From Biscogniauxia marginata (lineage: Eukaryota > Ascomycota > Sordariomycetes > Xylariales > Xylariaceae), in NCBI GenBank assembly GCA_022695795.1, contig MU404142.1:1-64000 (forward strand): 64,000 nt of DNA, written 5' to 3'. A program made the translations under genes and the position numbers. Below the pieces are notes generated by a model that had not been told where the DNA came from, did no database searches, and saw only the letters and a list, made by a program, of their open reading frames with translations. Below are positions 53,120 to 64,000 of this stretch, in pieces. How positions within the stretch are numbered: the stretch's first letter is position 1; the number at the start of each line of letters is the position of its first letter.

Positions 53120-54589
53120 TTAGATTTCCAGGAATCGGATCTCAGGGTTTACACTCCGGACCCATCGAATGAAGTTTCGTGCCTGGATCTTACCAATACC
53201 TAACTTGCTCCCTTTTGTCCGGTCAAAGACCATTCTAATCGTGTTGCTACTGTCGCCGTTAAACGCCAGAGTCATGATGCTATTCCCATCCGATGAATCG
53301 GGAATACTCTCTCTTGAATAGCTGGTTAGGGCTTGCGGGTCGATAGTGACCCCTACCGGACTCCCGACTATGCTGATCATCTTCCGATCTGTGCTGTGGT
53401 AGAGCTTTAAACATGCAGTTTCGCCTTCTCGATTCCATGAAATATTTCCATCGCTATACATGGATATCTCGAAATCGGCATCTCCGGTAGGTACTTCGCT
53501 GGTAGGTACTTTGATTGTGGGGACTTTGATTGTAGGGACTTCTCTGGTGGGTACATCGTTGGTGGGAACTTCAGAAGGCGGCGGCGGAGTGGCAGGGAAA
53601 AGGAGGTTGTTACGGCGTCTAGCTTGAACATGCTTCGGCTTGTAACCGTTCGTATAAGCATTAGCCGCTACTTGATTGTTTTTACCGGCCAGATCTTCGT
53701 TGCAGTCAACGACGAGATACCCAAGAGTTTCAACAGCCACAGCCCAATTTCGGTCGAGAAACCCATGAAGTTTACCATTGAGGTGCTTCGCTGCACCTTG
53801 AATGGGCCGGTCCTTAAAGTGAAACCCGTGGGCTTCGCATTTTAGAATGTACCACTTCCCGCTACCGACAGGCCATTCCACGATGGTATCCTTGTATAAA
53901 GCTCTGCCCTCCTGAAACACTTCGTCGAACGTGATAGTCCTGGGTAGCTGCTGACACTCTTCAACTAAGGGCGTGGCGACAGGAGTCCGCAGAGAATCGA
54001 CCGAGGCGTTGATGCACAATCGCTTCGATTCGAGTTCGAGTTCTGGCGCCTTACGTTTTTTAGCCTGGTAACGTAACATTAATCTCCTCTCCCCGTCAAT
54101 GACCTCCCAGAGGATGGTGCAGGTAAACGGTTTAGTCAGCTGCCGCGTACTATTTGTTTCTGGGGTAGCAGAAACGGGGATGGGAGGCAGATGTTCAGGA
54201 GACGTGCTGGGGCAAGAGAGCTCGGGTGGCGTTGCCGGTACCTCTAACCTGGCCTTCTTGGCTTCTTGAAAAGTAAATTCATGCATTGCACGCTCTGTTT
54301 TTTGGGCTTCCTTGATAGGGCGAGTCTTATCCTCGTGGGCCATATCGATCCGTTGTAACTCATCATCAAGATTCTTTTGGAGCATGTAATCAAAGTACTG
54401 TTTAAGCTTCTCCGAGGGAAGGTTTTCGTATAGCTCGGCCCGGCGTCTTTCGTGTGCGTCGCGAGCAGCTTGTCTCTCCTTCTCAGCCTGGACCCGGTAG
54501 TGAGCTAGTTCATTGTCATGCTGTTCTATCATGAGCATCCTCCGTCTACTCCACGACTGATCAAAGTTGAAAGCCTGCGGAGGGTCCAT
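53120..54589 (-). CDS. Uncharacterised coiled-coil protein with PTxxV repeat
   Basis: This is a single exon of 489 residues from the ATG at 54589 (the frame opens three codons earlier with TTG). Residues 15-115 are charged and helical (RVQAEKERQAARDAHERRRA), predicting coiled coil. The middle carries WPVGSGKWYILKCEAHGFHF followed by AAKHLNGKLHGF and YLVVDCNED; the spacing of Cys251, His254, His257, His269, His276 and Cys296 suggests a zinc-binding or structural Cys/His module. Next come about six PT-x-x-V units (EVPTNDVPTREVPT and so on, about residues 340-368), then a C-terminal domain ending IGKIQARNFIRWVRSVNPEI. I do not recognise the family. Basic stretches (KKRKAPE near 180, ARRRNN near 325) could be nuclear signals. 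Confidence 0.75.
   Translation of the reverse strand: MDPPQAFNFDQSWSRRRMLMIEQHDNELAHYRVQAEKERQAARDAHERRRAELYENLPSEKLKQYFDYMLQKNLDDELQRIDMAHEDKTRPIKEAQKTERAMHEFTFQEAKKARLEVPATPPELSCPSTSPEHLPPIPVSATPETNSTRQLTKPFTCTILWEVIDGERRLMLRYQAKKRKAPELELESKRLCINASVDSLRTPVATPLVEECQQLPRTITFDEVFQEGRALYKDTIVEWPVGSGKWYILKCEAHGFHFKDRPIQGAAKHLNGKLHGFLDRNWAVAVETLGYLVVDCNEDLAGKNNQVAANAYTNGYKPKHVQARRRNNLLFPATPPPPSEVPTNDVPTREVPTIKVPTIKVPTSEVPTGDADFEISMYSDGNISWNREGETACLKLYHSTDRKMISIVGSPVGVTIDPQALTSYSRESIPDSSDGNSIMTLAFNGDSSNTIRMVFDRTKGSKLGIGKIQARNFIRWVRSVNPEIRFLEI
53486..53572 (-). repeat. 15-bp minisatellite coding PTxxV pentapeptides
   Basis: Six 15-bp units coding EVPTN-DVPTR-EVPTI-KVPTI-KVPTS-EVPTG inside the coiled-coil gene. 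The second-base pattern is conserved and the variable residues are charged or small. Confidence 0.85.
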
Positions 54590-56593
54590 CTTGACCAACG
54601 TCTCAGCGAGACCAGACGATTTTAGGCCACGAAATTCGTTGCGCTACTGGGGGTACATATTAGTTCATGTAAGGTAGGTAGGAAATGTGCGTACGAAATA
54701 TACCGGTGTTGTCGTGGGATATAGCAAATCTGCACGACAAGCTCTTTACACTCGGTCGAAATAACTGCGAGGGGGTGGCAGAGGTAGATTCCATCACATA
54801 TCAAGGCAGGCAAGAACAGACAATATTCCACTGGTACGGCCACGTAGTATATAATTGATTAGGTAGTCTCCATCGTCGGCGAGGATTGCGAGAGGAGGGG
54901 AAGAGGTGCCGGTAGGGAGGAAAAGGGACGGGAACAAGATAAAGTAAGGTGGATAGTCAGAACTTACGGAATACCGTTTGGTAGATCATCCGCGGTGGTG
55001 ATCGGGTGAAGAAGAGGTGAAGAAGACACTACTACTGGCTGGCCACCTTCTCTCCCTAGGACCGTCTGTGTGGTGTGATGGTAGTGGAGGGAATGTGGCA
55101 GCGGTTATGAAGGCACAGGCCGTTGGAAAGAGATTGTACCAAACAATCCGTTGTTAATGCGGTTAAGTAAGGCGGTAAGGGAAGGGAAAGGACGGGGGGT
55201 TGCGGATGTGAGAGGCAGGTTGGATATAAAGAGGCGGGTGGTGGTTGATGCAGTTTGATGCAAGTTTGATGCCCTCCTCCTTCTTGTTGGTTCGATAAAA
55301 GATAGGTGCCTAGCAAGTACCTTAGGCAGGTAGGCAGGGTATAAATGTAACATGAAGTACATTAGGGGTAATTAAAGGTCAACTAGTAAAGGTGGTAGGT
55401 ACCAACCGTACCATATATTTTATCCTTATACATGTACCCTCCGGTACTTAATCAGAGCTGGCGTTATTACATGTATATTATTACATGTATATTAGTTAGC
55501 AGGATGATGGCTACCTTAGGTACATGCCTTATATACACGTGCATGTTCCTGCAAGTACGTGCCAATGCATGTCAAACGAAGAGACACACGCTAAGAGGGG
55601 GAAGAAAACAAGGGAAACACATATAAAGTTGTGTAGGTACCTACTTAGGTACATATTAAGATAAAAAGGTAACGGCCTGGACGGTGGCTCGATAGAACCT
55701 AGTTATTAATTTATGGCCCACATGAGCAAGTACCTACTCAACATAGTAGTGTATTCTGGGTTGAAGAAGGGGGGGGAGGAACAGAGGTAGGTTTGTGGTT
55801 GGGTGAAATAGGTATAAGAATCGGAAGTTTTTTTCCATATTGGTCATTTATCAATCTTATAACCCTTGTCTTTGTTCCTCTTTATGGGATGCAGCTGAAC
55901 ATACGAGTGGTGATATGTATACATGCTCATAATTTGACCTAATTAAGCCCTTAATACTGATCTTATTTATCCCCTCCCCCCCTTTGCATTACTCCAATCT
56001 CGCGATTTACCGACCTGAATCATATTTGATAAAACGTACATAAGTTTCATGACTTGTTCGGAACATTATTTCACATCCGTGCGTATATTCCATCCCATGT
56101 TGGCTTAAATGTGGGCGAGCTCCTCCCAGGTCTCCTCCTAAACTAGGTCATACTGATAAACCCTACATTTCTTCGTCTAGCAAACTATCTCTTCATGTTC
56201 TTGTCCAATTATAATAATCAACTTGGCCTGTATCCTCTCCATGTATGAAGAAAGTCTCCAGATCAAATAACCCCTCACGTATAGAGTGAGTATAGATGAG
56301 GGGGGAAGAAGAGGAAAGGAAGGGCCTCACCGCCAAGGTATTTATTCGATATATTGAAATAGGGGGCTTACTTGCCTTACCCACCCCGGTTCGATGTAGG
56401 TTGCATAACCAACTTACTTGCCTATGCTCGGCAACATGTTATCTGCAATTCATTCGCGTCAGGTTATTACATCATACACTACACGAGAAATCAAGCGCAC
56501 GCTCAATCTGACTTGGTCGGTTAAGCCCCTTCTGATATTGGAATGACATTCCACCGTTTTGTTTGCCCCTGAAACTATCACCAGATTCTTCTT
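54590..56593. other. Intergenic, no gene recognised
   Basis: About 2.0 kb upstream of the coiled-coil gene and downstream of the small Cys-rich gene. It has scattered GGTAGGTAC/GTACATGTA words (55395-55560, 55634-55655). Small minus-strand frames near 55056-55362 have low-complexity Ser/Pro composition and are not called. Confidence 0.55.
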
Positions 56594-56923
56594 TTACCAA
56601 CTATACCCGTACTCATCGTCGCTGTTGTCGAGCATACAATCTCCTCCGCCTTGACCGTCGCCTTTTCCCTTTGAAGTCCGCCAGCCTAGTCTCTTCTCGG
56701 CGAAATCATTCATGTCGAGCTCGTTCATGGCCTTCTCGCGTATCTTCGCGCATCCCTCGCACTCTGCGCCGCGAAACTCATCTTCAGCCTTGCGCACGCC
56801 CATGCTACAGCGTCCGAAATGACCCTTCCGCCGGGCGTCACGGCACCACTGCTTATTGGTGCTCTCCGACATGTGTTTATTGCAGGTCGGACAGATCGAG
56901 ACGCTCTTGACGTTGCGGCACAT
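56594..56923 (-). CDS. Small Cys-rich protein, uncharacterised
   Basis: This is a single exon of 109 residues. It starts MCRNVKSVSICPTCNKHM, with further Cys at CRDARRKGHFGRC and AECEGCAKIRE; two C-x2-C pairs plus a C-x12-C spacing suggest a small zinc-binding fold. The C-terminus is disordered (GKGDGQGGGDCMLDN) and ends acidic-aromatic (DDEYGYSW). Small intronless proteins with this CPxC...ECEGCA plan are common in Sordariomycetes, but I know of no function. The ATG at 56923 is the first in frame and places the Cys at the N-terminus. Confidence 0.6.
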   Translation of the reverse strand: MCRNVKSVSICPTCNKHMSESTNKQWCRDARRKGHFGRCSMGVRKAEDEFRGAECEGCAKIREKAMNELDMNDFAEKRLGWRTSKGKGDGQGGGDCMLDNSDDEYGYSW

Positions 56924-59900
56924 CGCGCTAAGGGGCAGAAAGACACACTAGCCCCAGTTTCAGAAGCTCCTGACCCATGATGAAGTAAGCGACTTTGGTC
57001 TCGGTCAATTGCGCCGGAGCTTAAAGTTGTGGAGGGAAAGGGGAAAGGAGGCTATACTTTTACCTAGTACAGACCCGTTTAGGAACGTCGGGTTGGTGGG
57101 TGAACCTGATAAGAGGCTGATATCCTGAGGTTATCTGGCCCGGCTAGCACTCGTCTCGGGTGGAAGTTGTGGCTGTTAGACTATTGGCATGGTTCGGGAG
57201 CCTCACTCTGGCGGTGTACACCCAAGGGTTGGATATAAAATGAGCAGCTTGTCCGTCAACCTACGAAAAAGAATCCCCGGAGGCCTCTAGCCTTTATATC
57301 TCACCTATGCACCTACACACCTACCATCGACTCATTGACTGGACATTACTCTGCTCATCAGTTGTCAAATCCTTGTGCATCCGCACTCTCATGCGCAGAC
57401 CCAGACAATTCTTTCCCTTTAATCACCGATTTCCTGTTCCTACTAGATGCAGTCTCCGGGGGGCAGGCAAGCCCATCCTGACAGAGAGATGATGGAACCA
57501 CTGTGTCTCTGTCACACAGCCAAGTGATGCAAGTTTCCATCGCTGAGGCCCTTACGTGGTCTTTGTTACCGAAAGACCATCACTGCGCATACGTTCTATT
57601 GCCTCCATGTAACGAGGTGTGCGTCTCTCGTACGGGACTGAAAGGCGAGGACCAGGAAGACTCGAGTAATCTGTGATACAACGAACGCAAGCAGTGAGAT
57701 ATGGCCGAGAAGATACCTCTACCACGCTGTCGAGATACCGGCACCAGAGAGGAATATCCGATGGCAGCGTTCACGTATTGTCTAGGCCCTACGTCTAAAT
57801 CCCCCTTCAAAAATTCATCACATGCATACAATTCTCGTTCCGGAATTCCCATGTCACACTAGGACGGATTACGACTTAGAAACGCGAGGAAACACCGTAT
57901 TACCTCAACCTCCCAAACACTAGGCGAATTCATTTGCCTGGCGCTGTTATGATATGTCGGTACTTCGGCATGATCAGACGGGTGGAATGGGAATATACCT
58001 TATCGATAATATGATTGTCCCAATGGCATCGAGCTGTCACAATTTTCAGACGCGAGAATCCGGATGGCGAGGGCAATATTAATTACTAGACTTGGTAGAG
58101 ACGTCGAGGTGGGCAACCAGCAACGGTTGAAGGCAGACTACGCCTCGTAGCATACGCGTTTGAGGGGATTGAAATATGATAGTGGATATGACATGTCTTA
58201 TATCGAAAGCGAAACGGCCTTAAACTCATGCGCGAAGAAAGGGAAGAAAAAGGAAAACTCTTCAAATCCCGTGGGATGATCATAATCGCAAGGTACAGAG
58301 AACCTCAGTAATTACGCCACTGAAGGAGAAATGCTGAAGCCTTCGATATTATTTCTCCTTAGAGGGCCAATCAATTAGTCCAAGTAGGAACATCGAATTC
58401 AGCAGTTGTCAAGAACAGCTGCTATGCGTTAATAGAATTAACATGAACATGAATTTTCAAACCCAAAACGCTTAAGAACGACAAAACAGGACGAGATATT
58501 CCTCTCCCTAAAATACCAGTAAAACAAAAGTATAAATATTTTATCATCATGTCTATGCCCTGTTGGGTCTCTACAGAAGGTGGACAAATGACTACCTTGG
58601 CATACCGCGAGCAGGAAATGCTTTAAATTCAAGCATATGAAGATGCCACACATAAAAATCTATCATCTTCTCTCATAAATCTAGCTTAGTAGTTCGTGTA
58701 TCCTAGTAGTAAGTATGAATATAATCCCACACAGTCTTAGCTCCTATTTTTAGACTACCACTGATCATATCTTATTAGATCAGTCAACCAATTACTTACT
58801 ATCATTCCTTTTCCCTAAATGCTGTATGAGAACAATGGGACAAGTTAATTAATGTTAGCCAGTTCTCTAAGTCGTGATCATTAAACCTAAAATATACGAT
58901 AACGTTTAAGCCCCTACGTTTCGACAGAGTATGTAAAAGCTAGATCATATAGAAACTTATAGGATCCTAGATATACCTATCATATATAATTAGCTATTTA
59001 GTTGGTATGACTTGAAGAAGAAAGGGTGAGAGAATGGATACTACCAGGATCTCCTCTGCATCAACTGCCTACATACGACAGCCACTCTAGGGGGAAGTTA
59101 TACTAACTTTCCATTAATGCAAATGGTTTAACCCGGTTGACTTTTTTTGACTTATAGCAGGTATTATATGCTAGGGTAAATAATCATACTTATAGTTCTC
59201 CTGCTAAATCAAACTATTTAATCTACTCCGTTGAGCATTAGACCCCCTGCCAAAGACATTTCACAACTCCATAGCTTCTATGTTGACTAAACAAAGCTTG
59301 GACCAGATGCACAATCATTGTTCCCTACGCCAGAATCTACTGCTTAAAATAGTTCTTCCTAAGCTGTCGACCTTCCCATTTACCATCTAAAGCATTAAGG
59401 GGAGTTGGGTTATTATTCTAATTCCTTCTCAATATCTCCGCCACTGCCCATGATTTTCTCTCTTGGCGTAAGATAATCCTTTCTAAAGAAAATCTTTTTC
59501 ACCTTTAAGCGCCTTGGTCTTATGATATATCGGTAGGTTGATGATATAGCTCTACTAGGTATTCCCAGGATATCATACTAATTATTTCTTTACGCATATA
59601 TTATTCTCACAATATATTAGTGACGAGTAGCCGAGTCTCTGGATAGCTCTAAGGTCACGAAGGAGCAGCTAAAATATGTATAAACTGAGCTAGCTTGTCG
59701 GGTCTTTCATCCCAAACCGAAAAGAGGAAAAGGAAAACATGATTAATGGTCTAACCATCGATAGTTGGTAAGGTCTCCTAATGTTATGTCTTTTACGAAA
59801 GAAAAGGACATGACCATTAGACAATACATGACTAACCTAGGTCATATATGCATCCCACAAGATCATCGAGCTCCTAGCCCTACTAGGAACCCCTGAGTTT

Positions 59901-61149
59901 ATCACAACACAACCCGTTTAGACGAAACGTATGCAAACATTAGTTCAGAACATGGGTTTTGTAGCAATTTTATGAGCGTGTCGTTAGAAGCAGCCTAATA
60001 TCTAGCACGATAATGCTGTATCCCTTTACCATAGCATCTAGAGAGCTACCTACCTTCAGCACTTGTGAAATGCCTGATTAGACGGAAGGTGGCCAAGGTC
60101 AACGCACAAGCTCAACATAGGTAGGCTTGAGCATTTCCATATATTAGCTATGTATCAACAAGTTAATGGCCGCGTAGCCCCAACTGAAGGACCGATTAGG
60201 AGAACCTTCGGGGATGGGGCTGGAATATCAAGCAAGACCTTGCACTTATCGTCTTCACTAATTCGCTCCCATGCACATAAGCCTTATGCAGTCATGGAGA
60301 GCATTGTTTACGTCTCGAGAAAGGACGTTCGCTTCGTAGGGACCTAATAATAACGCTGATTAATTTCATTCTCGACCCACTGGGAAGCTTAGGCTACGGA
60401 TCCAGTATATGGGATGATTGGGTACAGATACCGAGTACACAGATCGTCTAGAAGAGAGTACCTAGCTACCTACCGTCCTCGTTTGAACGATACTGTGGCC
60501 TTTGCGACTGTGCCCAATGAGATTCAAGAATTATAATTCGAACAATCCAAAGAGATTTCATGAAGGAACCCTTCAATCCTGGATGGACGTTTAGGGGGTG
60601 GCCCTTGAAAAAGAGCCAGAAATTTGCATAACTTGACTCCATAATGGGTGTTTGTAAGAACGTACTCGACTTCATTTCCATCGACATGAGACAGCATTGG
60701 TCGTTTAATAATTCCTGAGGAGACCAATCCATCTGATCCACAACAAATCACTCGTAGTGACTCGATAATTACCTAGGTATCGATTCAGCTGATCATTAAC
60801 AATCATCTACTGTGTTTATAATGGCATCTAAAGAGGCACACGTTCCGCCCCTCTATGGGAAAGAAGGTGAAACTGTCAAGCCAACATAAACGGAAAATTC
60901 CAGTAACGGAATCCTAAATCATGCCCTGCTGAAACCCCCATTGCTCGTGGCCCAACCACGTTAAAATTCAACGCCCGCCGTGTAAATCACCAACCTGGTC
61001 TGACCGCATACCTATTCCCATACTGCTTCGAGCCGAGGACAGGTTCCAATATACCAACAGTATCTCCTTTGATTAGAGGTTAACAAAGTTAACAGATCTT
61101 CCCAACCTAAACATTCGCTGCAATGCATTCTACCTGTACTTAAGAGCCT
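56924..61149. other. Long intergenic stretch, no gene recognised
   Basis: About 4.2 kb between the small Cys-rich gene and the TOR gene. Short frames at 57580-57852 (-), 60150-60347 (+) and 60524-60751 (-) lack recognisable motifs. The 58.4-59.6 kb part is AT-rich with no frames of note. It may contain decayed elements that cannot be identified by eye. Confidence 0.5.
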
Positions 61150-64000
61150 TTACCAGAAAGAGCACCAACCGATATAGTGCTGGCAGAGATTTTCTAACTT
61201 GGTGGCTTCCATAATCAACTTGTTGACTTGTTGTACAACTTCAAGCTCTTCGTTCGGCTTGAAGTCGCGGCCTGTCAACTTCTGGTTCACCCGATCAAGC
61301 ACTTCTACGGCACGGGCATTCTGCATCTCAGCCGTTTCACCATCCAACTGGCCTGTGCTGTTAACAAGGCTGGAGTTAGTGCGAGCTCGGGCGCGGGAAC
61401 CGGGCGGTCCAATAAGGTGTGATGAGTCCGCCCCTCCTTGCTGTGCAGCGAGGTATTCAGATGGTGGGTGCTCGGCATCTAAGATGCTAGGCCGCCGGCC
61501 ACGTTGACCTGCAGCACCAAGGACTGACTCGCGCTCGGATCGGAAGTTAGGCCCAACGGGAGAAGCAGCGTTAGTTAAACGCCAAGTGAGCAGCGGGTCG
61601 TGGATGAACTGCATCGTCTGGTTAGCATTGAACCGGCTTGTGGAAATAGGCAATGGGCGTCTGATAATCAACTTACAGCTTCAAGAACGGCCATCACACT
61701 CTCCTTGTTTTCACGGAGCACGCGCATTACGTGCTCACATGTGATGCGGAAGCTTCCTTCAATATTGCTGACTTCCATGGCGTACGTGAGCATCCTCGTC
61801 AGACGGAACGGCACCCGCTCAGGGTATTTGTCACGCTTCATGGCAACCTCGAAGCAATCACCGAAATCAATGTGGATGATCTTGCCCGTGATACGATCGA
61901 GCATCAAGTTACTTGGATGCCGATCACCGAGACCAAGGATGTAACCGACCATACTCATGACACCTAGGCTGCGTGTATAATTGGTACGCCTCTCCAGCCA
62001 TGCTTCTGAGCTCTTGCTCTTCAACCAGAGAACGCGGTACAGGTCCTGACCGGTCGTATTGTCCAACGCGTACCCAAAGACCTCTACCTTCTGCATGAGC
62101 GTGAGGTTGTCATAGTCTGGTGCCATTTGTAACATGATACGATGCTCAATGTTAAGGAGGATCTTCCGGCTCTCACGGTATTCTCGAATGAGCACATGGA
62201 GGGTATCACTGTTCGGCACCCAGCCGAGTAAACCAGAGTTCTGACTGAGTGGAATGGCCGGGTACCGCTGGATGCCAAGATGCCGTTTATAGCATTCCGA
62301 GTCGTTCGCGAGCAGGGTGTTACAGAGACCGAAGAGCTGCATGACACGCTCGTCCTGACGAATATCTTCGTGGCCCTTTAGCAAGAAAGCATACGAATTG
62401 CCGTCGCTCCCGTTCGTGTTCAACTTTCTGGGCCGCTGCTTGGAATTGATAACACTAAATGTGGTTTCGAAGGAGAGGATTCGCACGACCGGCGCACCGC
62501 TACGATACGTACCAGGCACGGCCAGGTCCAGATTCTTGCACTGGAGAAGCTTAGGAGAACAGTAAGCTAGTTCGAGTGAGGTCATCTGAGGAAGCTGTCT
62601 TCCAATACGACGGAATACCTGGTAGTACAGATCCCAAGCTTGGTTAAGATCGCTGACGTCGTGGCTCGATTCGTACTGGCGACACCACTCCCGTGCTTCC
62701 GTGAGATCTCGACCAAACGTCTGTGCAAAGCTGATTTCGCGTAGCGTCTCTGGGCCTCTCTCGAGCTGCTCGTGCAGTGGCCCCAGTGTGGCAAACATGC
62801 CCTCGATGTTGTGGTCTCCGAACCAGAGTCGAGATGCCTCCTCGAGTCCTTCGTGCCACTGTTCGTGCCAGAGAACCGCGACACGAATGAGCTCGTGACT
62901 AACAATGTCTGCCTGCTCGACAAGTTTGGCGCTGTGCGCTCGCATGCTGTCCATGATCAGCGCCGCCGACTTCGATCTTCTAGAGCTCTGGCCGGACTTC
63001 ATAGCGACCGTGAGCGGGTAGACTAAGGCCTGGGGGTGACTTCGCCCCACGTCGGCGAGAAGATTGTGGATCGATGTTCGGACTCGCGTATTGGGCTGGT
63101 TGATTCGTGCGATAAGTTGCGGGATGACTTCGAGCCACGTATCGACACTAACGGTTCCGAAGCCTTGGCTGACCGCTGTACTGACCTCACCGCTACCCCC
63201 GTGGGCAAACCAGAGGGTAAGTAGACGGAGGGTGTCCTGGAGTGAACTACCCGAAGACAAGGCAATAGACTTAAAGAAGCCCGTTATAGCAGGCACGACA
63301 TGATTGACAACCACGGCCGAGTCCGGTCTCGGGACGGCTCTATCGCCCGCAGACGTGATGGCCTGGACGATCTCAAAGTTGGCCAAAGCCCAGGCGTGCC
63401 ACGCCTTATACCACTTAGGATTGTACTGGGTGGCTTTTAAATAAGACGACAAGATGTCCTGTACATTGTGATGTTGCCAGTCGCTCTTGTTAAGAGCGAC
63501 CTGCCACTCACCTTGTCGCAGGAAACACTTTGCCAGGAGGACCGTCTGGTCTTGTATGGCCTTATGAGCTCTCGGATTGGCGAGATTCGTGTCGATAGCG
63601 CCGTGGAAACCGTAGTCGCCCAGCGAGTCGCCGCCGTTTGGTACTACCTGCATCGAAGCTTTTGCTACTTCGAGTCCCTGGGCCGTGTCGGCGGTAAATT
63701 TGCGGAGGCAATACAAGGTCTTCTCCGCGTGGCCAGTGTGCCGCATATTTGCCTGTTGACCATACTCCCAGTAGAATTTCAAGACGGCGTACACGACCTG
63801 AGGGGGAATTCTTGGTACTGAAGCTTGCCGTGGCTGGCCATTCTGACTCCAGTAAGGTATTATTGCATCAAGGGAATGATCAGTACCGATGAGCTGCTTG
63901 AGGGATTTCTCAGCTAGACCCATCCGTCCAGATTTACGGCACAGATTGGCGAACTTGATCCACATGTGCATGTTTTCTGCTGGAGTGATGACCAAAGCAC
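61150..64000 (-). CDS. tor: TOR serine/threonine kinase, 3' part (cut by window edge)
   Basis: Two exons are visible: 64000-61677 (continuing beyond the window) and 61608-61150. The intron 61609-61676 (68 bp, GTAAGT to GATGCAG) joins VMAVLEA to [11 protein letters not shown]; an acceptor 9 bp earlier would add TMQ. In order the sequence shows the FAT end ([20 protein letters not shown]), the FRB domain ([20 protein letters not shown]), the PI3K-like kinase core ([29 protein letters not shown] with catalytic DRHxxN, and HIDFGDC) and the C-terminal FATC ending [12 protein letters not shown] senses nutrients at the vacuole and, in two complexes, controls growth, translation and autophagy. The FRB Ser in VSHELIRV and the Trp in AWDLYYQVF, the main rapamycin-FKBP12 contacts, are conserved. 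Confidence 0.97.

Noticed and set aside
60466..60751. Two overlapping minus-strand frames of 75-91 codons
   Set aside because: Neither has a recognisable domain; the region is gene-poor and the frames overlap in different phases, as expected by chance.
1..64000. CRISPR arrays, bacterial operons or ribosome-binding sites
   Set aside because: All genes have eukaryotic introns and fungal families. The tandem repeats lack unique spacers.
1..64000. tRNA and rRNA genes
   Set aside because: I looked for B-box-like GTTCRANNC words with pairing arms and rRNA-like stretches by eye and found none I could support; a covariance-model scan would be decisive.

Overview
The window reads as nuclear DNA of a filamentous ascomycete (Pezizomycotina, probably Sordariomycetes; order not determinable by eye). 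The reasons are short introns of about 50-100 bp with GTRNGT donors and CTRAC-like branch sites, fungal-specific protein families (Sip5, Arp6, Pex28-32 type peroxin, ARA2, GH71, PL4), and two very AT-rich islands whose inverted-repeat arms differ mostly by transitions, as expected after repeat-induced point mutation (RIP). TOR kinase runs off the right edge.

Layout. 0-0.65 kb: AT-rich island with a 17-bp tandem repeat and a palindromic element. 0.8-2.0 kb: F-box gene (+). 3.6-4.8 kb: secreted intradiol dioxygenase-like gene (-). 4.8-8.6 kb: no recognisable gene. 8.65-8.89 kb: a tiny three-exon Cys-rich metallothionein-like gene (+). 9.2-11.5 kb: Ufd1-domain zinc-finger protein (-). 14.1-15.8 kb: F-box/Cys-rich gene (+). 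18.5-19.9 kb: Arp6 (-). 20.5-21.2 kb: secreted b-type cytochrome domain, AA8 (-). 23.1-24.1 kb: decayed cytochrome P450. 25.8-27.0 kb: ARA2 aldo/keto reductase (+). 28.1-30.7 kb: Sip5 (-). 32.0-32.4 kb: second copy of the palindromic AT-rich element. 33.3-34.5 kb: GCIP/cyclin-D1-binding-protein-like gene (+). 34.7-45.3 kb: a nutritional block with GH71 alpha-1,3-glucanase (-), PL4 rhamnogalacturonan lyase (+), DHA1-type MFS transporter (-) and sugar porter (+). 46.1-47.6 kb: protein kinase (+). 47.9-49.0 kb: BTB-domain gene (-). 49.3-51.1 kb: peroxisomal dysferlin-domain peroxin (-). 53.1-54.6 kb: uncharacterised coiled-coil protein with a pentapeptide repeat (-). 56.6-56.9 kb: small Cys-rich protein (-). 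57-61.1 kb: no recognisable gene. 61.15-64 kb: 3' half of TOR (-).

How the genes work together. Most are single-copy housekeeping genes with no obvious mutual link. The exception is the 34.7-45.3 kb block, where two secreted polysaccharide-degrading enzymes sit beside two transporters and could release and import sugars from cell-wall polysaccharides. The secreted AA8 cytochrome and the intradiol dioxygenase elsewhere in the window fit a saprotroph or plant-associated lifestyle. Several genes look broken if only single open frames are read, but become intact after splicing by eye: the sugar porter (9 exons), GH71 (6 exons), the PL4 lyase (3 exons) and the kinase (5 or 6 exons). All exon boundaries given here are hand-derived from splice signals, reading frame and family motifs; no search or RNA evidence was available.
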